A stretch of DNA of 64,000 nt. It comes from Megalopta genalis. Taxonomy: Eukaryota > Arthropoda > Insecta > Hymenoptera > Halictidae. The DNA is taken from assembly GCF_051020955.1 (NCBI RefSeq), contig NW_027476797.1, forward strand, positions 1 through 64,000, in the 5' to 3' direction. Below, one piece after another: positions 55,101-64,000 of the stretch. The first letter of the stretch is position 1, and each line of letters begins with the position of its first letter. The notes under the pieces are model-generated. The model did not search any database, was not told the DNA's origin, and saw nothing but the letters and a program-made list of their open reading frames with translations. Both the position numbers and the translations under genes were made by a program.

Positions 55101-57153
55101 CATGCGAAACAAATGGTTTAGCTTCAAATACTTGTGATATACATGATTTAGCTTCAACAGCATGCGAAACAAACGAGTTAGCTTCAAGTCCAAGCGAAAA
55201 ACATGATTTATCATCAAGTCAACGCGAAGTTGACGGCTTAGCTTCAAATCCATGCGCAACGAATGATTTAGCTTCACATACTTGAGAATATAAGTGATAT
55301 AGCTTCAACAGCATGCGAAACAAACGAGTTAGCTTAAAATCCATGCGATACAAATGATTTAGCATCAAATCAATGCGAAGTAGAAGGCTGAGCTTCGAAT
55401 CCATGCGAAGCAAATGGTTTAGCTTCAAATACTTGTGATATAAATGATTTAGTTTCAACAGCATGCGAAACAAACGAGTTAGATTCAAATTCATGCTAAA
55501 CACATGATTTAGCTTCAAATCAATGCGAAATAGATGGATTATCTTCGAATCCATGAGAAACAAATGGTTTAACTTCAAATACTTGTGATATACATGATTT
55601 AGCTTCAACAGCATGCGAAGCAAACGAGTTATCTTCAAATCCATGCGAAACACATGATTTAGCTTCAAATCAATGCGAAGTAGAAGGGTTATCTTCGAAT
55701 CCATGCGAAACAAATGGTTTAGCTGCAAATACTTGTGATATACATGATTTAGCTTCAACAGCATGCGAAACAAACGAGTTAGCTTCAAATCCATGCGAAA
55801 CACATGATTTAGCTTCAAATCAATGCGAACTAGAAGGGTTATCTTCGAATCCATGCGAAACAAATGGTTTAGCTGCAAATATTTGTGATATACATGATTT
55901 AGCTTCAACTGCATGCGAAACAAACGAGTTAACTTCAAATCCATGCGAAACATATGAGTTAGCTTCAAATCAATGCGAAGTGCAAGGCTTATCTTCGAAT
56001 CCATGCGAAGCAAATGGTTTAGCTTCAAATACTTGTGATATAAATGATTTAGTTTCAACAGCATGCGAAACAAACGAGTTAGATTCAAATTCATGCTAAA
56101 CACATGATTTAGCTTCAAATCAATGCGAAATAGATGGATTATCTTCGAATCCATGAGAAACAAATGGTTTAACTTCAAATACTTGTGATATACATGATTT
56201 AGCTTCAACAGCATGCGAAGCAAACGAGTTATCTTCAAATCCAAACGAAACACATGATTTATCTTCAAATCAATGCTAAGTAGAAAGCTTAGCTTCAAAT
56301 CCATGGGAATCAAATGGTTTAGCTTCAAATACTTGTGATATACATGATTCAGCTTCAACTGCATGCGAAACAAACGAGTTAGTTTCAAGTCCAAACGAAA
56401 AACATGATTTAGCATCAAGTCAACGCGAAGTTGATAGGCTTAGCTTGAAATCCATGCGAAACGAAAGATTTAGCTTCACATACTTGTGAATATAAGTGAT
56501 ATAGCTTCAAATGCAGGCGAAACAAACGAGTTAGCTTCAAACCCATGCGAAACACATGATTTAGCATCTAATCAATGCGAAGTAGAAGGCTAATCTTCGA
56601 ATCCATGCGAAACAAATGATATAGCTTCAAATACTTGTGATATACATGATTTATTTTCAACAGCATGCGAAACAAACGAGTTAGATTCAAATCCATGCAA
56701 AACACATGATTTAGCTTCAAATCAATGCGAAATAGATGGATTATCTTCGAATCCATGAGAAACAAATGGTTGAACTTCAAATACTTGTGATATACATGAT
56801 TTAGCTTCAACAGCATGCGAAACAAACGAGTTAGCTTCAAATCCATGCGAAACACATGATCTAGCTTCAAATCAATGCGAAGTAGAAGGGTTATCTTCGA
56901 ATCCGTGCGAAACAAATGGTTTAGCTGCAAATATTTGTGATATACATGATTTAGCTTCAACTGCATGCGAAACAAACGAGTTAGCTTCAAATCCATGCGA
57001 AACACATGATTTAGCATCTAATCAATGCGAAGTAGAAGGCTGATCTTCGAATCCATGCGAAGCAAATGGTTTAGCTTCAAATACTTGTGATACACTTGAT
57101 TTAGCTTCAACAGCATGCGAAACAAACGAGTTAGCTTCAAATCCATGCGAAAC
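52165..57153. repeat. 2494-bp tandem duplication
   Basis: About 52165-54659 is followed directly by a copy at 54659-57153 (83 units plus 4 bp). Copies are nearly identical and share CTTCGCAATCC (52508, 55002), boundary blocks at 52801/55295 and 54003/56497, and the one-base insertion GTTGATAGGC (53937, 56431). I saw only scattered single-base differences, for example CATACGAGAC near 52579 against CATGCGAGAC near 55073, and GATTTAGC against GATCTAGC near 54366/56860. The pair also duplicates the longest open frame in the window, 399 codons on the minus strand. Confidence 0.93.
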
Positions 57154-59728
57154 ACATGATTTAGCTTCAAATCAATGCGAAGTAGGAGGCATATCTTCGA
57201 TTCCTTGCGATTCAAATGGTTTAGCTTCAAATACTTGTGATATACATGATTTAGATTCAACAGCATGCGAAACAAACGAGTTAGCTTCAAATCCATGCGA
57301 AACACATGATTTAGCTTCAAATCAATGCGAAGTAGAAGGCTTACCTTCGAACCCATGCGAAACAAATGGATTATCTTCAAATACTTGTGATATACATGAT
57401 TTAGCTTCAACAGCATGCGAAACAAACGAGTTAGCTTCAAATCCATGCGAAACACATGATTTAGCTTCAAATCAATGCTAAGTAGAAAGCTTAGCTTCAA
57501 ATCCATGGGAATCAAATGGTTTAGCTTCAAATATTTGTGATATACATGATTCAGCTTCAACTGCATGCGAAACAAACGAGTTAGTTTCAAGTCCAAACGA
57601 AAAACATGATTTAGCATCAAGTCAACGCGAAGTTGGTGGCTTAGCTTCAAATCCATGCGAAACGAAAGATTTAGCTTCACATACTTGTGAATATAAGTGA
57701 TATAGCTTCAAATGCAGGCGAAACAAATGAGTTAGCTTCAAACCCATGCGAAACACATGACTTAGCATCTAATCAATGCGAAGTAGAAGGCTAATCTTCG
57801 AATCCATGCGAAACAAATGATATAGCTTCAAATACTTGTGATATACATGATTTATTTTCAACAGCATGCGAAACAAACGAGTTAGATTCAAATCCATGCA
57901 AAACACATGATTTAGCTTCAAATCAATGCGAAATAGATGGATTATCTTCGAATCCATGAGAAACAAATGGTTGAACTTCAAATACTTGTGATATACATGA
58001 TTTAGCTTCAACAGCATGCGAAACAAACGAGTTAGCTTCAAATCCATGCGAAACACATGATTTAGCTTCAAATCAATGCGAAGTAGAAGGGTTATCTTCG
58101 AATCCGTGCGAAACAAATGGTTTAGCTGCAAATATTTGTGATATACATGATTTAGCTTCAACTGCATGCGAAACAAACGAGTTAGCTTCAAATCCATGCG
58201 AAACACATGATTTAGCATCTAATCAATGCGAAGTAGAAGGCTGATCTTCGAATCCATGCGAAGCAAATGGATTAGCTTCAAATACTTGTGATACACTTGA
58301 TTTAGCTTCAACAGCATGCGAAACAAACGAGTTAGCTTCAAATCCATGCGAAACACATGATTTAGCTTCAAATCAATGCGAAGTAGGAGGCATATCATCG
58401 ATTCCTTGCGATTCAAATGGTTTAGCTTCAAATACTTGTGATATACATGATTTAGATTCAACAGCATGCGAAACAAACGAGTTAGCTTCAAATCCATGCG
58501 AAACACATGATTTAGCTTCAAATCAATGCGAAGTAGAAGGCTTACCTTCGAACCCATGCGAAACAAATGGATTATCTTCAAATACTTGTGATATACATGA
58601 TTTAGCTTCAACAGCATGCGAAACAAACGAGTTAGCTTCAAATCCATGCGAAACACATGATTTAGCTTCAAATCAATGCTAAGTAGAAAGCTTAGCTTCA
58701 AATCCATGGGAATCAAATGGTTTAGCTTCAAATATTTGTGATATACATGATTCAGCTTCAACTGCATGCGAAACAAACGAGTTAGTTTCAAGTCCAAACG
58801 AAAAACATGATTTAGCATCAAGTCAACGCGAAGTTGGTGGCTTAGCTTCAAATCCATGCGAAACGAAAGATTTAGCTTCACATACTTGTGAATATAAGTG
58901 ATATAGCTTCAAATGCAGGCGAAACAAATGAGTTAGCTTCAAACCCATGCGAAACACATGACTTAGCATCTAATCAATGCGAAGTAGAAGGCTAATCTTC
59001 GAATCCATGCGAAACAAATGATATAGCTTCAAATACTTGTGATATACATGATTTATTTTCAACAGCATGCGAAACAAACGAGTTAGATTCAAATCCATGC
59101 AAAACACATGATTTAGCTTCAAATCAATGCGAAATAGATGGATTATCTTCGAATCCATGAGAAACAAATGGTTGAACTTCAAATACTTGTGATATACTTG
59201 ATTTAGCTTCAACAGCATGCGAAACAAACGAGTTAGCTTCAAATCCATGCGAAACACATGATTTAGCTTCAAATCAATGCGAAGTAGAAGGGTTATCTTC
59301 GAATCCGTGCGAAACAAATGGTTTAGCTGCAAATATTTGTGATATACATGATTTAGCTTCAACTGCATGCGAAACAAACGAGTTAGCTTCAAATCCATGC
59401 GAAACACATGATTTAGCATCTAATCAATGCGAAGTAGAAGGCTGATCTTCGAATCCATGCGAAGCAAATGGATTAGCTTCAAATACTTGTGATACACTTG
59501 ATTTAGCTTCAACAGCATGCGAAACAAACGAGTTAGCTTCAAATCCATGCGAAACACATGATTTAGCTTCAAATCAATGCGAAGTAGGAGGCATATCTTC
59601 GATTCCTTGCGATTCAAATGGTTTAGCTTCAAATACTTGTGATATACATGATTTAGATTCAACAGCATGCGAAACAAACGAGTTAGCTTCAAATCCATGC
59701 GAAACACATGATTTAGCTTCAAATCAAT
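56460..59728. repeat. 1201-bp-period tandem series (about 2.7 copies)
   Basis: Boundary blocks at 56497, 57698 and 58899 are exactly 1201 bp apart (8 HORs plus 1). The second and third repeats share GAAACAAATGAGTTAGC just after the block, where the first has CAAACGAG, and TTGGTGGCTTAGC just before the next block. The series ends near 59728, where GCCAAGTAGAAGGG replaces GCGAAGTAGAAGGC. The next boundary block, at 60550, comes 1651 bp on (11 HORs plus 1). Confidence 0.9.
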
Positions 59729-61169
59729 GCCAAGTAGAAGGGTTATCTTCGAATCCATGCGAAACAAATGGTTTAGCTGCAAATACTTGTGATATACATG
59801 ATTTAGCTTCAACTGCATACGAAAAAAAAGAGTTAGCTTCAATTCCATGCGAAACACATGATTTAGATTAAAATCAATGCGAAGTAGAAGGCTTATCTTC
59901 GAATAAATGCGAAACAAATGATATAGCTTCAAATACTTGTGATATACATGATTTAGTTCCAACAGCATGCGAAACAAACGAGTTAGAATCAAATCCTTGC
60001 GAAACAAATGATTTAGCTTCAAATCAATGCGAAGTAGAAGGCTTACATTCGAATCCATGCGAAACAAATGGATTATCTTCAAATACTTGTGATATACATG
60101 ATTTAGCTTCAACAGCATGCGAAACAAACGAGTTAGCTTCAAATCCATGCGGAACACATGATTTAGCTTCAAATCAATGCGAAGTAGAAGGGTTATCTTC
60201 GAATCCATGCGAAACAAATGGTTTAGCTGCAAATATTTGTGATATACATGATTTAGCTACAACTGCATGCGAAACAAACGAGTTAACTTCAAATCCATGC
60301 GAAACACATGAGTTAGCTTCAAATCAATGCTAAGTAGAAAGCTTAGCTTCAAATCCATGGGAATCAAATGGTTTAGCTTCAAATATTTGTGATATACATG
60401 ATTCAGCTTCAACTGCATGCGAAACAAACGAGTTAGTTTCAAGTCCAAACGAAAAACATGATTTAGCATCAAGTCAACGCGAAGTTGGTGGCTTAGCTTC
60501 AAATCCATGCGAAACGAAAGATTTAGCTTCACATACTTGTGAATATAAGTGATATAGCTTCAAATGCAGGCGAAACAAACGAGTTAGCTTCAAACCCATG
60601 CGAAACACATGACTTAGCATCTAATCAATGCGAAGTAGAAGGCTAATCTTCGAATCCATGCGAAACAAATGATATAGCTTCAAATACTTGTGATATACAT
60701 GATTTATTTTCAACAGCATGCGAAACAAACGAGTTAGATTCAAATCCATGCAAAACACATGATTTAGCTTCAAATCAATGCGAAATAGATGGATTATCTT
60801 CGAATCCATGAGAAACAAATGGTTGAACTTCAAATACTTGTGATATACATGATTTAGCTTCAACAGCATGCGAAACAAACGAGTTAGCTTCAAATCCATG
60901 CGAAACACATGATTTAGCTTCAAATCAATGCGAAGTAGAAGGGTTATCTTCGAATCCATGCGAAACAAATGGTTTAGCTGCAAATATTTGTGATATACAT
61001 GATTTAGCTTCAACTGCATGCGAAACAAACGAGTTAACTTCAAATCCATGCGAAACACATGAGTTAGCTTCAAATCAATGCGAAGTGCATGGCTTATCTT
61101 CGAATCCATGCGAAACGAATAGTTTAGCTTCAATTACTTGTGATATACATGATTCAGCTTCAACTGCAT
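59729..61169. repeat. HOR array with last boundary block
   Basis: Regular HORs with a one-off GAAAAAAAAGAG run near 59821, a TAA-bearing B unit near 59866, and the last boundary block of the window at 60550. The part after it repeats the 58.9-59.1 kb order. No gene seen. Confidence 0.85.
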
Positions 61170-62475
61170 GCGAAACAAACGAGTTAGCTTCAAATCCATG
61201 CGAAACACATGATTTAGCATCAAATCAATGCGAATTAGAAGGCTGATCTTCGAATCCATGCGTAACAAATGGTTTAGCTTCAAATACTTGTGATACACTT
61301 GGTTTAGCTTCAACAGCATGCGAAACAAACGAGTTAGCTTCAAATCCATGCGAATCAAATGTTTTATCTTCAAATACTTGTGATATACATGATTTATCTT
61401 CAACACCTAGCAAAAAAAACGAGTTAGCTTCAAATCCATGCGAGACACATGATTTAGCTTCAAATCAATGCGAAGTAGATGGATTATCTTCGAACCCATG
61501 CGAAACAAATGGTTTAACTTCAAATACTTGTGATATACATGATTCAGCTTCAACTGCATGCGAAACAAACGAGTTAGCTTCAAATCCATGCGAAACACAT
61601 GATTTAACTTCAAATCAATGCGAAGTAGAAGGGGTATCTTCGTATCGATGCGAAACAAATGGTTTAGCTACAAATACTTGTGATATACGTGATTTAGCTT
61701 CTACTGCATGCGAAACAAACGAGTTAACTTCGAATCCATCCGAAACGAATAGTTTAGCTTCTAATACTTGTGATGTACATGATTCAGCTTCAACTGCATG
61801 CGAAACAAACGAGTTAGCTTCAAATCCATACGAAACACATGATTTAGCATCAAATCAATGCGAATTAGAAGGCTGATCTTCGAATCCATGCGTAACAAAT
61901 GGTTTAGCTTCAAATACTTGTGATACACTTGGTTTAGCTTCAACAGCATGCGAAACAAACGAGTTAGCTTCAAATCCATGCGAATCAAATGTTTTATCTT
62001 CAAATACTTGTGATATACATGATTTATCTTCAACACCTAGCAAAAAAAACGAGTTAGCTTCAAATCCATGCGAGACACATGATTTAGCTTCAAATCAATG
62101 CGAAGTAGATGGATTATCTTCGAACCCATGCGAAACAAATGGTTTAACTTCAAATACTTGTGATATACATGATTCAGCTTCAACTGCATGCGAAACAAAC
62201 GAGTTAGCTTCAAATCCATGCGAAACACATGATTTAACTTCAAATCAATGCGAAGTAGAAGGGGTATCTTCGTATCGATGCGAAACAAATGGTTTAGCTA
62301 CAAATACTTGTGATATACGTGATTTAGCTTCTACTGCATGCGAAACAAACGAGTTAACTTCGAATCCATCCGAAACGAATAGTTTAGCTTCTAATACTTG
62401 TGATGTACATGATTCAGCTTCAACTGCATGCGAAACAAACGAGTTAGCTTCAAATCCATACGAAACACATGATTT
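61170..62475. repeat. 630-bp tandem duplication
   Basis: About 61170-61840 and 61800-62470 match at an offset of 630 bp (21 units, 4.2 HORs). Shared markers are GATACACTTGGTTTAGC, AACACCTAGCAAAAAAAACG, GGGGTATCTTCGTATCGATG and TTCGAATCCATCCGAAAC. The offset is not a whole number of HORs, because the duplicated piece carries one extra unit. The copies part after GATTTAG near 61848/62478. Confidence 0.9.
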
Positions 62476-64000
62476 AGATTAAAATCAATGCGAAGTAGAA
62501 GGCTTAACTTCGAATCCATGCGAAACAAATTGTTTAGCTTCAAACACTTGTGATATACATGATTTAGCTTCAACTGCATGCGAAACAAACGTGTTAGCTT
62601 AAAATCCATGCGGAACACATGATTTAGCTTCAAATCAATGCGAAGTAGAAGGCTGATCTTCGAATCCATGCGTAACAAATGGTTTAACTTCAAATACTTG
62701 TGATATACATGATTTAGCTTCAACAGCATGCGAAACAAACGAGTTAGCTTCAAAACCAAGCGAAACACATGATTTAGCCTCAAATCAATGCGAAGTAGAA
62801 TGCTTAGCTTCGAATAAATGCGAAACAAATGGTTTAGCTTCAAATACTTGTGATATATATGATTTAGCTTCAACAGCATGCGAAACGAACGAGATAGCTT
62901 CAAATCCATGCGAAACACATGATTTAGCTTCAAATCAATGCGAAGTAGGAGGCTTACCTTCGATCCTATGCGATACAAATGGTTTAGCTTCAAATACTTG
63001 TGATATACATGATTTAGCTTCAACAGCATGCGAAACAAACGAGTTATCTTCAAATCCATGCGAAACACATGATTTAGCATCAAATCAATGCGAAGTAGAA
63101 GGCTTATCTTCGAATCCATGCGTAACAAATGGTTTAGCTGCAAATACTTGTGATATACATGATTTAGCTTCAACTGCATGCGAAACAAACGAGTTAGCTG
63201 CTAATCCATGCGAAACACATGATTTAGATTAAAATCAATGCGAAGTAGAAGGCTTATTTTCGAATCCATGCGAAACAAATGGTTTAGCTTCAAATACTTC
63301 TGATATACATGATTCAGCTTCAACTGCATGCGAAACAAACGAGTTAGCTTTAAATCCATGCGAAACACATTATTTAGATTAAAATCAATGCGAAGTAGAA
63401 GGCTTATCTTGGAATCCATGCGAAGCAAATGGTTTAGCTTCGAATCCATGCGAAGCAAATGGTTTAGCTTCAAATACTTTTGATACACTTGAGTTAGCTT
63501 CAACATCATGCGAAACAAACGAGTTAGCTTCAAATCCTTGCGAAACACATGATTTAGCATCAAATCAATGCGAAGTGGAAAACTTTTCTTCGAATCCTTG
63601 CGAAACGTATAGTTTAGCTTCGAATACTTGTGATATACATGATTCAGCTTCAACTGCATGCGAAACAAACGAGTTAGCTTTAAATCCATGCGAAACACAT
63701 GATTTAGCTTCAAATCAATGCGAATTAGAAGGGTTGTCTTGGAATCCATGCGAAACGTATGATATAGCTACAAATACTTGTGATATACATGATTTAGCTT
63801 CAACAGCATGCGAAAAAACGAGTTAGCTTCAAATCCATGCGAAACACATGATTTAGCTTCAAATCAATGCGAAGTAGGAGGCTTATCTTCGATCCCATGC
63901 GATACAAATGGTTTAGCTTCAAATACTTGTGATATACATGATTTAGCTTCAACAGCATGCGAAACAGACGAGTTAGCTTCAAATCCATGCGAAACACATG
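62476..64000. repeat. HOR array to window end
   Basis: Regular HORs without boundary blocks. A doubled C-like unit occurs near 63411-63470 (CCATGCGAAGCAAATGG twice in succession, 30 bp apart), a one-unit gain. The array continues past the window edge; the last bases are in phase (unit A ending CACATG). Confidence 0.88.

Larger units (their letters stand above)
1..64000. repeat. Satellite array: 30-bp units in a five-unit 150-bp higher-order repeat
   Basis: Every part of the window can be read as copies of a 30-bp unit whose left half is close to TGATTTAGCTTCAAAT and whose right half is close to CCATGCGAAACACA. Units follow a fixed order. A starts CGAGTTAGC; B ends TGCGAAGTAGA; C starts AGGCTTATCTTCGAAT; D ends TACTTGTGATATACA; E contains AACAGCATGC or AACTGCATGC. 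Together they give 150 bp. Length changes are mostly whole units (loss or gain of 30 bp) plus rare single-base indels. No stretch over about 60 bases falls outside this scheme. The layering of monomer, HOR and kilobase-scale duplication is known from eukaryotic satellites evolving by unequal exchange and conversion. Chromosomal position (centromere, subtelomere, sex chromosome) cannot be told from the window. No function is claimed. Confidence 0.97.

Noticed and set aside
1..64000. CRISPR array
   Set aside because: Repeats of about 30 bp are present but there are no unique spacers; units abut each other directly and no cas genes are present.
1..64000. Telomeric repeat
   Set aside because: TTAGG appears only as isolated variants inside units (for example near 29408); no tandem TTAGG or TTAGGG run was seen.
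1..64000. Hairpins around AGCT (ATTT-AGCTTC-AAAT) as terminators or structured RNA
   Set aside because: Only four base pairs of stem with a six-base loop, repeated in every unit as part of the consensus; too weak and not placed near any gene.
1..64000. tRNA, rRNA or other RNA genes
   Set aside because: No cloverleaf arms, conserved rRNA stretches or non-repeat sequence were seen anywhere in the window.

Overview
The whole 64-kb window is one tandem-repeat (satellite) array. I found no unique-sequence gene, RNA gene, transposon, origin or CRISPR array in it. The base unit is about 30 bp (consensus begins TGATTTAGCTTC and ends CATGCGAAACACA). Five diverged versions of it, called A to E here, follow each other in fixed order to make a 150-bp higher-order repeat (HOR). 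The consensus HOR is about 37% GC by my own count. This kind of layered satellite suggests a eukaryotic genome in a heterochromatic (for example pericentromeric or subtelomeric) setting. The sequence does not identify the organism. CpG is not depleted (6 per 150-bp HOR against about 5 expected), which fits a lineage or locus with little germline CpG methylation better than a methylated vertebrate or plant satellite.

A third level of order sits above the HOR. A variant HOR block carries a 31-bp D unit (ending GAATATAAG) followed by an E unit containing AAATGCAGG. It recurs more than 50 times, nearly always in the same phase of the HOR, at intervals that are multiples of 150 bp plus one or a few bases. 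These blocks mark the joints of larger repeats with periods of about 0.6, 1.2, 2.4, 2.5, 3.9 and 4.2 kb.

Layout: 1-4648, a left family with 1082-bp and 1713-bp duplications; 4649-19200, a more diverged zone with hybrid units, deletions and a 571-bp tandem duplication; 19201-26089, a well-ordered HOR zone with many boundary blocks; 26090-42560, nested large tandem duplications (4207, 2406 and 3905 bp); 42340-52164, a 601-bp tandem family, a divergent cassette present twice 1350 bp apart, and a far-displaced copy of the 28.5-kb region; 52165-60550, a 2494-bp tandem duplication and a 1201-bp series; 60551-64000, a 630-bp tandem duplication and plain HOR. Sequence is more uniform on the right than on the left, so the left side may lie nearer an array edge or be older.

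Open reading frames are abundant but look like a by-product. The unit is exactly ten codons long and happens to lack stops in one plus-strand and two minus-strand frames. Frames are closed by recurrent stops and by the 31-bp units, and the longest is only 399 codons. I therefore annotate no protein-coding gene.
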